Origin: Nodularia sp. NIES-3585
GTDB lineage: Bacteria > Cyanobacteriota > Cyanobacteriia > Cyanobacteriales > Nostocaceae
NCBI RefSeq assembly: GCF_002218065.1
Contig: NZ_BDUB01000002.1
Coordinates: forward strand, 62,001-126,000
Direction: 5' to 3'
Length of the DNA stretch: 64,000 bases
Part shown: in pieces, positions 33,220-41,251 of the stretch
Layout: every line of letters starts with the position of its first letter
Numbering within the stretch: the first letter of the stretch is position 1
The notes under the pieces: generated by a model
Databases searched by the model: none
Told to the model about the DNA's origin: nothing
What the model saw: the letters and a program-made list of their open reading frames with translations, nothing else
Made by a program: the position numbers and the translations under genes

Positions 33220-33255
33220 TGTGTCAACTTTTAACGACCCCAAGAAGTTGACACA
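33220..33255. promoter_or_regulatory. Operator-like inverted repeat upstream of pentapeptide gene
   Basis: TGTGTCAACTT and AAGTTGACACA are exact complements separated by 14 bases, about 155 bp upstream of the pentapeptide gene. It could be a regulator site; no binding protein can be named. Confidence 0.5.
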
Positions 33256-33411
33256 TAGACAAAAATCTATAAATAAGTGCAATTATTGCTCTAATACCCA
33301 ATATATGGCAATTTGCAGAACCTAAAATAGCTGTAATTACTACTGCACAGCGTATTTAGCCTTCAGGTTGTACAAATTATGGAAAAAATTATTGCTTAAA
33401 ATCCTATAAAA

Positions 33412-35736
33412 TTGCATACTCAGGCTAGAGTATTAACCCAAACATCTATCAAACAAGTGACACGCAAAGACCTCCCCCGGCAAAATTTCAAATGGTGTTC
33501 CTTCAAAGATAAAGATTTGGAGGGGAATAACTTTAGCAAGGCGGATATTAGAGGGACGGATTTTACTAACGCTAACCTGAGAGGCGCAAACTTTAGCAAG
33601 GCGGATATTAGAGGAGCAAATTTTACTAACGCTAACTTGAGAAGCGCAAACTTTAGTCATGTTGTCATAGCTGGAGTGGAATACCAGTGGGCATTTTACC
33701 TAGCGTTGGTCTTGTTTTTATTTGTGGGACTGTTAAGATTCTTTTTGTATATAATTAATTACTCTGTGCCGTTAATATTTCAAGCTTCCAGTCTGGAAAA
33801 TCAGATTGCAAGCTTTAGTAGTTTAAGCCTATTAATCACCTTCTTTTTCGTTACGATTATTCTTGGAATAGAAGCTGGTTTAAAAGCTTTACTTTTTGCA
33901 GGATTCATAGTCGTCTTAATCTTTAATGGAGTTAAAAGTGTAGCTGCCTTCACTGGATTTGCGTCCGTAGCTGTAGCTGTAGCCGTAGCCATAGTAGGAT
34001 CTGTAGCCGTAGCAGTATCTATAGCAATATTCACTGAAGCTATAGCCGCAACCCTAGTCGTAGTCATGATCGTTGCTGTAGTTGTAATTGCAGCTATATC
34101 CTTTGCTAAGGTTGCACTCACCCAAATAGGGGCAGTTGCTTTAATCGTAGCTTTAATCGTAATCTTAGTATTATTTAGCTTTTACATTGGCTGGCAAGCA
34201 ATGAAGGGAGATGAAAAATACTCTTTGATTCGGAACATCGCTGTTGCTATTGCAGCCTTCGGTGGTACAAGCTTTCGCAATGCCAACTTAACAGATGCTA
34301 ATTTCACAGGAGCCACACTTAAAAGTACAGACTTTAGAAAAGCTAATCTGACTCGCACTTGTTTCAACAAAACTAAAAAACTTGACCGTGTTCGTCCTGG
34401 CACAACTTACCTGCAAAACGCTCAACTGCGTAAAGTTTTGGTGACAGGTCAAGGACAAGACAAGAATTTTGACCGTGAGGACTTACGGGGGGTCAATTTT
34501 CAAGGAGCCAATTTGGTAGATGCCAGTTTTATGGGTGCTGACCTGAGCCAAGCCAACTTACAAGATGCAGATTTATCCAGAGCCAAATTAGTACAGGCAC
34601 AACTTAACGGCACGGATTTTACAGGCGCTACGCTCACCGGGGCATACATTCAAGATTGGGGCATTACCACTGACACCAATTTTGATGGAGTGAGATGTGA
34701 ATACGTTTATATGCGACTCCCCACAAAAGAGAATCCTCAACCCCTCCGCAAACCCGATAACCACAAGGAAGTGTTTGCAGATGGTGAGTTCGGGGATTTT
34801 ATCAAGCCAATATTTGACACCCTTGACCTGTATCATAACCAAGATGTTGACCCCAGAGCGATCGCAATTTCATTCAAGCAGTTGGCAGAAAATTACCCAG
34901 ATGCCGAATTAGAAATTGTGGCGATGGAAAAACGAGGTGAAGATAAATTTTTACTTCGTGCCAAAACCGCAGCTAGGGCTGACAAGTCCCAACTGAGTGC
35001 AGAATATTTTGATAGTTATAACGAGATAAAAGGCTTGCCAAAGGGAGAAAATAATTTACTACTAGCAGAAAAAGATAGCAGAATTCGTAGTTTAGAAACT
35101 ATGGTAATAACTGCGCTACAAAGTCCTAAATTTTACGCTGAACATTATAATAACCAAGGAGATACAACAATGGCTGGCGAGCGCAATATCAACACAGGTG
35201 GCGGTAACTACAATGAAAGTATTGAAGGTGATTATATACAACGCGATAAGGTAAATACTATGACTAATAATCCAGGTAGCTTTTCAATTGGTGGTTCTGT
35301 CGGCGGCAACGTCAACAATGTCCAAGGTGATAACAATCGCGCAGTGCAAGGAGACAATAATCAGGCTGTTCTTGGTGACAATAATCAAGTAACGCAACAA
35401 AATCAAGTGGGTGCAGATACCGCAGAAGCGCTCACTAAAGAGGATATTGTCAAGTTACTGGCACAATTAGAAACTTTGATTCAAGGTGCAGAATTACCAG
35501 CCGACACCAAAGAAGAAGTAATTGAAGATTTGAGCGCTGCAAAGAAAGCAACGGACAAAGAAGAACCGAATAAGAAACGAGCATTAGACCGTTTGACAAC
35601 GGTGACAGAAACCCTGGAAAAAACAACTAAGACTGTGGATTCTGGGAAAAAACTTTGGAATTCTGCCAAGCCAATTATTGTAAAAGTTGCTGGCTGGTTA
35701 GGTGCGGCGGCTGGTTCATCTCTTTTGGGATTATAG
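33412..35736 (+). CDS. Membrane pentapeptide-repeat protein with Asn/Gly-rich motifs, paralogue
   Basis: A 774-residue paralogue of the protein at 4288, starting at TTG. Pentapeptide repeats cover ~residues 20-85 (including a tandem 60-bp duplication, 33526-33585 and 33586-33645) and ~285-415. A long Ala/Val-rich membrane region lies between (~92-265). Then follow the shared domain (ADGEFGDFIKPIFDTLDLYH) and, unlike its paralogue, two motif types: NINTGGGNYNESIEGDYIQ (~592-612) and NNVQGDNNRAVQGDNNQ (~630-665). The C-terminus ends WLGAAAGSSLLGL. An in-frame ATG at 35170 with AAGGAG eight bases upstream matches the start of the gene at 43964. Confidence 0.85.
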   Translation: MHTQARVLTQTSIKQVTRKDLPRQNFKWCSFKDKDLEGNNFSKADIRGTDFTNANLRGANFSKADIRGANFTNANLRSANFSHVVIAGVEYQWAFYLALVLFLFVGLLRFFLYIINYSVPLIFQASSLENQIASFSSLSLLITFFFVTIILGIEAGLKALLFAGFIVVLIFNGVKSVAAFTGFASVAVAVAVAIVGSVAVAVSIAIFTEAIAATLVVVMIVAVVVIAAISFAKVALTQIGAVALIVALIVILVLFSFYIGWQAMKGDEKYSLIRNIAVAIAAFGGTSFRNANLTDANFTGATLKSTDFRKANLTRTCFNKTKKLDRVRPGTTYLQNAQLRKVLVTGQGQDKNFDREDLRGVNFQGANLVDASFMGADLSQANLQDADLSRAKLVQAQLNGTDFTGATLTGAYIQDWGITTDTNFDGVRCEYVYMRLPTKENPQPLRKPDNHKEVFADGEFGDFIKPIFDTLDLYHNQDVDPRAIAISFKQLAENYPDAELEIVAMEKRGEDKFLLRAKTAARADKSQLSAEYFDSYNEIKGLPKGENNLLLAEKDSRIRSLETMVITALQSPKFYAEHYNNQGDTTMAGERNINTGGGNYNESIEGDYIQRDKVNTMTNNPGSFSIGGSVGGNVNNVQGDNNRAVQGDNNQAVLGDNNQVTQQNQVGADTAEALTKEDIVKLLAQLETLIQGAELPADTKEEVIEDLSAAKKATDKEEPNKKRALDRLTTVTETLEKTTKTVDSGKKLWNSAKPIIVKVAGWLGAAAGSSLLGL

Positions 35737-35745
35737 AACTGATTT

Positions 35746-36147
35746 ATGAGTCAGCCACCTGAGAATTTAGAACCACAACAGCCTGATGTTAATTCAAATC
35801 AACAGGCTGATAGTTCTACATCTCAAAATGTAGTTCGAGTTCATCAAAACCGAGCTATTCAGGGTAATGAAAATCAAGGAGTTTTGGGTGACTTCAATAC
35901 AGAAATTCAGGGTAATAACAACTTGATGCTAAAGAAAGAAAAAAAATTACTAATCAAAGTATTTGGAAATTTGCATCCAATGCTGATTTCTGTGCATATC
36001 AAGGCGATTGGTGGGCAGAATTTTTGGTTGTTTTTAGGGCAGAATTTTGGTGGTATGACCTGTATTCAACACTTCACCCTACGCCTGATTCTATACAGGG
36101 TAAGAGCATCTCAATCAGGCTTGACACAAGGAATCAGAAGAATCTAA
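35746..36147 (+). CDS. Asn/Gln-rich protein truncated by ISAs1
   Basis: Starts 9 bp after the pentapeptide gene with MSQPPENLEPQQPDVNSNQQ and has repeats of the form NRAIQGNENQGVLGD and NTEIQGNNN. It is the fuller homologue of the remnant at 6322. Native sequence ends at 36095; the last 17 codons are read from ISAs1. At the A8 tract (35939-35946) the reading seems to shift: the other frame gives a better protein (SIWKFASNADFCAYQGDWWA and onward) up to the IS. So this gene is both truncated and possibly frameshifted. Confidence 0.6.
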   Translation: MSQPPENLEPQQPDVNSNQQADSSTSQNVVRVHQNRAIQGNENQGVLGDFNTEIQGNNNLMLKKEKKLLIKVFGNLHPMLISVHIKAIGGQNFWLFLGQNFGGMTCIQHFTLRLILYRVRASQSGLTQGIRRI

Positions 36148-37526
36148 TGTATTGGTAATGAAACAAGAACTAAGAACTTGAATCATATAATCGTTATCCA
36201 TAGCGGTGCGTTTCATTTTTTGACGGAGACTACGTTTGTAGGACTGTTCACGGTTGAGAGCATTAAGAGCAATGCGTCTTAAAACAGAGAAGTTCTGAGG
36301 ACTATGGAAAGAACGAATGCGACAAGCATCTTCGGAAAAAGTACAATCAAGTGTCCAATGAGCCTCGTTTTCAATGCCCCAATGTTTTCTGATAGCCCGA
36401 CCGATAAGTTGAGCATCACTGTTTAAAGAGGTGAGATAAAATTGAACCTCACGGGTAGTTTTATTCCAAAGATGACGCACGCGGACGACCATAACCACAC
36501 TTTGGAGTCCTACCCATAATTTAGGTTGATAAAGCTTACCAATTGCAGTCACAGGAACAGTCCAAACCTCACGAATTTCGGTGCGGTGATGTCCTTTCTC
36601 AATCCGTTTATCATAACTGATATCAATCCCTTGAAAATTATCGGCGAGAGCGGTTTCAAACCATTCTCTCACCTGAGAACAGAGAGTGGGATGATTAGCT
36701 TTAAGTGCCAGGACATAATCTGCTTTTTTGTCGATAATCTTTTTGGCAATTTCGGTTTGTGTTCCCATTGCATCAATAGTAATGATAGCTCCTGTGATAT
36801 CTAGCAATTCCAATAATGCCGGAATCGCCGTAATTTCATTGGATTTATCTTCTACTTTCATCTGTGCTAGAACTAGGTGTTGTTCACTTGACCAAGCACT
36901 AATAACATGAAGTGCTGATTTACCTTGATTTCGGTCATAAGAACCTCTAATCGTCTTGCCATCGATGGGGATTATTTCTCCCCCCATCTTGGTGACCAAG
37001 GTTTCTACCCAACTAAGAAAACATCGATTTAATGCCTCTGGGTTGATGAACTCAAACACCCGACGGAAAGTATCATCTGACGGAATTCCGTTTGGTAGTG
37101 CTAAGAACTCTTCTAACCACTGTTGCTTACTGATACCGTAATTCTCGATATCTTCCCATCCTTGCGCTCCTGCTATGACTGCCAGAATCGCAATGACTAA
37201 GATGTCTGTAAGTTGATGTTTTTTGGTTCTCTCTACTCTTGGGTCTTTGATATCAGAGAAATGCTCCACTAAACTCTGTTGAATACTGCCGATGTTTGCC
37301 ACTTGTGTTGGCTGTCTGTGACGACCAAAATTTTTCGTAGCATCAGCAGATTTAGTTTCAAAGCCTTGTGACATCAACCTGACTCCTGACAATTTTTTGA
37401 CAACAGCATTGAAGTCTTCTCATTTATCCTGCTCAGTTGTCAACTATGTTTTTAATCTGGTCGTTTATGCTTATCTTCTTTGATTTGTCAAGTTCGCACT
37501 ATACCAAATTAGATGAGCTTACCCTG
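36096..37526 (-). mobile_element. ISAs1-family insertion sequence
   Basis: A 1431-bp element with ends CAGGGTAAGAGCATCTCAAT (36096 inward) and CAGGGTAAGCTCATCTAATT (37526 inward, complement), matching at most positions. It contains one transposase. There is no target-site duplication: the left flank is the Asn/Gln-rich gene, the right flank an IS1634 transposase. The element therefore marks a deletion or recombination joint. Confidence 0.9.
36115..37392 (-). CDS. ISAs1-family transposase
   Basis: A 425-residue DDE transposase. The N-terminal domain (HFSDIKDPRVERTKKHQLTD; ILAVIAGAQGWEDIENYG) and the catalytic core are typical: IPIDGKTIRGSYDR (first Asp), IITIDAMGTQTEIAKKI (second Asp) and RKHWGIENEAHWTLDCTF (Glu). 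No frameshift is seen, so it is probably active. The start could be the first Met or the seventh residue (MSQGFETK). Confidence 0.94.
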   Translation of the reverse strand: MSGVRLMSQGFETKSADATKNFGRHRQPTQVANIGSIQQSLVEHFSDIKDPRVERTKKHQLTDILVIAILAVIAGAQGWEDIENYGISKQQWLEEFLALPNGIPSDDTFRRVFEFINPEALNRCFLSWVETLVTKMGGEIIPIDGKTIRGSYDRNQGKSALHVISAWSSEQHLVLAQMKVEDKSNEITAIPALLELLDITGAIITIDAMGTQTEIAKKIIDKKADYVLALKANHPTLCSQVREWFETALADNFQGIDISYDKRIEKGHHRTEIREVWTVPVTAIGKLYQPKLWVGLQSVVMVVRVRHLWNKTTREVQFYLTSLNSDAQLIGRAIRKHWGIENEAHWTLDCTFSEDACRIRSFHSPQNFSVLRRIALNALNREQSYKRSLRQKMKRTAMDNDYMIQVLSSCFITNTLDSSDSLCQA

Positions 37527-38202
37527 GTCCAAAGCATGATGAATCTACTTGATTTCCAGATGCTGATTTCAAAAATATTGGTATGTCTCCATCCCCGGAA
37601 CATATTAATTCTATGATAAATTGTTTCAAGTCTGGTCTATGGTCACGAGAATAACCGTGAGTTATGCTAATTTGTTTGGGACATTTTTTCGCTGATTCTT
37701 CTATTTTTTCGGTTTCGGGGGCTGTGGGATTTTCAAATATTACTTCGGGTAAGATTGATTTATATTCCCCATGCACATGAATTGATGATGAATCTAAATG
37801 TGACGATGAAAGTGATACATTGAATTTTTTAGCCGCATTTAAGGCAATTACCAAAAATATGGTATCTAGTCCTTTAATGAAGAGTTTATCCATGACTCTA
37901 CCCAATTTATCATCGTTTAGGTACTCTGGTTTTACTCCTGCTCCTATCAAATGTTCACAAGGTATTGTTTCAAAAAATTTGGCAAACATATATAATGGTT
38001 GAGATACAAATCCTAAGCCATTTAAAATCATGGCTTTGACAGCATGACCAGGGCTGACCTTTTCTCCTTTTTCTTCACCTATTAAATCATTAATTATTTC
38101 TACCAATCCAATGGCATCTACCATTCCTGCTACTATGCCTAAATGATCTATATTTTGGATTTGGATTTCTTTTAGATTCAACATCACTACAGGATTCTCC
38201 AT
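37527..38202 (-). pseudogene. IS1634-family transposase, 3' part removed
   Basis: The frame begins MENPVVMLNLKEIQIQNIDH and shows the DUF4277 N-terminal domain of IS1634-type transposases, then VSLSSSHLDSSSIHVHGEYK (first catalytic Asp region) and HGYSRDHRPDLKQFIIEL. It stops where ISAs1 begins, at about residue 224, so the rest of the ~550-residue protein is lost. The 250 bp upstream (38203-38455) probably include its left end, whose exact limit I could not fix. Confidence 0.85.
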
Positions 38203-38455
38203 GAATTCTGTAGTAATTTTCTCATTTCTATTTTGGTTAACAATTAATTTTTCTAAACTTTTTCTAGATTTTCATATTCCGCCTGGAATCCTCGTTTTTA
38301 CCTGAAAGCTTTGCTAATTGGCAGTTGTTTGGTTTTGTAAGACTAATTCTCATTAAGCCCCTTTACTTTTAATTTGCTTTAGTTCCCATGTACTACTTGG
38401 AGGCTCTTTTCTTGATGTGTGACAGTCGAGGGTGCGGAATGTGGGGTTTAAATCT

Positions 38456-39226
38456 TTAGAAACGCGAGTTTTTTGCATTAGTAAATATTGCAGCAGCATG
38501 GGATGAACCAATATAGCGCCAATGCCAAGGTTCATAGCTTACTCCTTGAGGATTATTTTTAGGAAATGACATCTCAAAACCAAACTCTTTAGCGTGAAGA
38601 GTTAACCACTGAAACGCTTTAGTTTCGGCAAATTGATTGGTTATATCTTGTTTGGGAAAATTACCATCTGCAAGGTCAATAGCATAACCTGTGGCGTGTT
38701 CACTATACCCTGGTGGTGCGCTTAACTTGGCAGCCTTTTCAGGTGAACCTTGTTTTTCAATCTGTTTTTGAAAAAGTTTTTCTTGAGCAGCGACACTGCG
38801 GAAACCTGATACTGGAATAATCCATACTCCTTCATTCCGTGCTGCATAGATTAGTTTCATTAGTGCTAATGCTGCTTCTGGAGCAAGTCTCTCAAATCTT
38901 TGATACTCATGCGGGGCATAGCTGGCAACAATTAGCATTTGACTAAAATCACCCTCCGCGTATAGAAAATGACCTAATTTCGTCTTATTAGATTCTAATT
39001 GGTTAATTTTTTTTGAGAGTGTAACTTTAGGTGAAATATCTGTAACCGAAGAAGGATTAACGGTTAACTCCCGTTCAACTTTATAAGAAGTCTGAGAGAT
39101 AGGTGATTTTGGCTTTATAAAGAGAGTGAAAGCATATAAGTTGAGAAAAACTCCTATTAAAAACATGACTATTACTAAAACAAAACGCCATCGAATCCAT
39201 AAATGTCTAAAAAATCTTAAGTTCAT
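38456..39226 (-). CDS. VanY-like D-alanyl-D-alanine carboxypeptidase
   Basis: A 256-residue membrane-anchored peptidase M15B. An N-terminal helix (FVLVIVMFLIGVFLNLYAFT, ~15-34) directs it outside. The catalytic domain has SGFRSVAAQEKLF, SEHATGYAIDLADG (zinc-binding His and Asp: S-E-H-x-x-G-x-A-I-D) and EPWHWRYIG (second His with Glu). It trims the terminal D-Ala of peptidoglycan stem peptides. It lies 59 bp after the membrane SH3 protein gene in what looks like a four-gene transcription unit, unusual company for VanY. Confidence 0.9.
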   Translation of the reverse strand: MNLRFFRHLWIRWRFVLVIVMFLIGVFLNLYAFTLFIKPKSPISQTSYKVERELTVNPSSVTDISPKVTLSKKINQLESNKTKLGHFLYAEGDFSQMLIVASYAPHEYQRFERLAPEAALALMKLIYAARNEGVWIIPVSGFRSVAAQEKLFQKQIEKQGSPEKAAKLSAPPGYSEHATGYAIDLADGNFPKQDITNQFAETKAFQWLTLHAKEFGFEMSFPKNNPQGVSYEPWHWRYIGSSHAAAIFTNAKNSRF

Positions 39227-39285
39227 GCACAGAAAAATAACTTTCAGTTTACTCCATCATTTAGAACATCTTTGTCAAATTTAGC

Positions 39286-41244
39286 TTAAGGAGCAATTTG
39301 AGTACCTGCATCAATTTCAACAAACTGTCCTGCAATCCACCCTTTTACTCCAGACTGAGGGACAGAAACTTGAAACCAAATATATCCTTCGGTATCATAG
39401 CCCCTACGTATAACGTGAATACGATCCCCAATACTAACAGTATCAAGTTTTGAATAGCTTGTACCAAGACCGGAGCGAATATTCTTTGACCCTGACCCTA
39501 GTTCTCCTTTGATAGTTGCATTTGTTGTCGGATCTGAGGCTTGAGATTGGGGTTGAATTGGTGGAGTGAAGATATTTGGTGTGGGTTGAGAAACACTATT
39601 GCTATTACTAGGAATAGTATACTCTGGAACACTAATAACTGGATTATCGTTCACTAATATACCAATATTCGCTGTAACTCTGTTACTTCCATCCTTGGTA
39701 GTCACTGTTAGGTTATCCTCACCTGTAAATTTTTTATTACTTTTGTATATTAATCCAGCAGGATGAGCTAATGTGTTGTTGATTCTGATAATACTGCTTT
39801 TGATAGTAATTTTATTCTTGTTGTCGTTGTTGATAATTTGATTAGTTAGTAAACCATTTGGTACGTCAGATTTAATAGTAAGTGTGCCTTTAGAAACTTC
39901 TAAAGTAACATCAATTATTTGATTATTAGGGTCTTTGATTTGAATTGGGCTGATTTGCAGTTCAGTATTTTCGTTAGCAATTTGATTACCAGGAACAGTA
40001 ACAACAGGAGGAGGGTTTAAGGGATTGACAGTAATACTAATGCGCTTACTGGTCGATTCGGTATTTTCAGCTTTTGGTGGCCATACTAAGCCCTTCTCTT
40101 TCTTATTCTTAATATTTCCAGTCACAGTAAGGAAGTCTTGTCCAGTAAAGCTTTTTATTGGTCGGTAAGTTAAAGCATTAGTACCAGCCAAAGTAGTGTT
40201 GATTTGGGCAACAGTACCAGTCAGAGTGACCTTTTCTGTTTTATTACCTATAATCTGATTAGCAATTAAACCATTAGTTACATCAGTTTTTACGGTAAGT
40301 GTGCCATGACTTACTTCGAGTATAATGTTGACCTGCTCTGGCTCTGGAGCGATAAGACGAATCCCAGTCAGTAATAAATTAGAATTTTCCTTTCCAGTTA
40401 CAGCATTAGGAGCATTGAGAACAATAACACTTTTTTTGGGGATGATCCGAATGCTGGTGGTAAAGGGAGGCTGGTTAACTGCTCCGTTACTATCAGTAAT
40501 TTTGAAATCTAACGTGCGAGTAATGGGAGTAGGATTTGTCGAAACGTTTTCATAAGTGATGCTACGTACAACAGATTGAGCAACTTCCCTAGTTAGATTA
40601 GGATTAAAGGAAACTATTAGCGGATTTGTGTCATCACCCCCTGTGAAGCTACCAATCACGCTGCCTCCATAAGTAACATCTTGACCATTGATCCCAACTT
40701 CACCTGAATTGATGCCTTGATTACGAATACTAAGGCGGTCATCAGGCATACTCTTATCTCTGAATTTAACAGTCAATTTACTAATATTCAAGTATTGATT
40801 ATCAAGTTGTGCCAATTCAACAAGACTAATACATCTGCTTTGTTTAAGACAGTCTGGGGCAACTTCAGGAGGTGGTTGAGGTGGTTCGTCTTTTAAATTA
40901 TTAGGTATTAACATGGTAGCTACAATCCCAGTCCCAACTAAAGTGATTCCACTTAATAAAGCTATTAAAAACATATTTTCTGCAAGTGGAATTGCACTTT
41001 TTAGTAGTCTTGAAATAGTTTTTATCTCATCATCATTTGAAACTATATTCCATCTGCTTAAAACAAAATCAATTGCTTCCTTGTTTGATGTGTGTTGCTT
41101 CAAAACTTCAGGTAATAAACCAGTAATAATTGTTCTATATTTTTGTTGATCTTTTTGTCCAATTGTCACAATAAATGCCACAATCTGAACCGTAGGATAG
41201 CTAACCAAAATTTTGTTGTTATTTATTCGTTCTTGCATATTCAT
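39286..41244 (-). CDS. Membrane protein with cadherin-like repeats and SH3 domain
   Basis: A 652-residue protein. Residues ~1-90 are a soluble helical domain (IVTIGQKDQQKYRTIITGLL; NKEAIDFVLSRWNIVSNDDE). A membrane helix follows at ~94-113 (FLIALLSGITLVGTGIVATM), then a Pro-rich linker. Outside the membrane come repeated cadherin-like modules (LEVSHGTLTVKTDVTNGLIA; LEVSKGTLTIKSDVPNGLLT), each ~110 residues. The C-terminus is a bacterial SH3 domain (KNIRSGLGTSYSKLDTVSIG ... GWIAGQFVEID), which usually binds cell wall. The N-terminal cytoplasmic domain could receive a signal from the NTPase encoded 7 bp upstream. Confidence 0.82.
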   Translation of the reverse strand: MNMQERINNNKILVSYPTVQIVAFIVTIGQKDQQKYRTIITGLLPEVLKQHTSNKEAIDFVLSRWNIVSNDDEIKTISRLLKSAIPLAENMFLIALLSGITLVGTGIVATMLIPNNLKDEPPQPPPEVAPDCLKQSRCISLVELAQLDNQYLNISKLTVKFRDKSMPDDRLSIRNQGINSGEVGINGQDVTYGGSVIGSFTGGDDTNPLIVSFNPNLTREVAQSVVRSITYENVSTNPTPITRTLDFKITDSNGAVNQPPFTTSIRIIPKKSVIVLNAPNAVTGKENSNLLLTGIRLIAPEPEQVNIILEVSHGTLTVKTDVTNGLIANQIIGNKTEKVTLTGTVAQINTTLAGTNALTYRPIKSFTGQDFLTVTGNIKNKKEKGLVWPPKAENTESTSKRISITVNPLNPPPVVTVPGNQIANENTELQISPIQIKDPNNQIIDVTLEVSKGTLTIKSDVPNGLLTNQIINNDNKNKITIKSSIIRINNTLAHPAGLIYKSNKKFTGEDNLTVTTKDGSNRVTANIGILVNDNPVISVPEYTIPSNSNSVSQPTPNIFTPPIQPQSQASDPTTNATIKGELGSGSKNIRSGLGTSYSKLDTVSIGDRIHVIRRGYDTEGYIWFQVSVPQSGVKGWIAGQFVEIDAGTQIAP

Positions 41245-41251
41245 TACTATT

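Noticed and set aside
33433-33660. Antisense frame with repeated 'KVCASQVSVSKI' units
   Set aside because: It is the mirror of the pentapeptide repeats; the plus strand frame continues well beyond and matches a known repeat class.
38353-38535. 60-aa minus-strand frame overlapping the vanY end
   Set aside because: It lies in another frame over the conserved VanY C-terminus and has no own signals.
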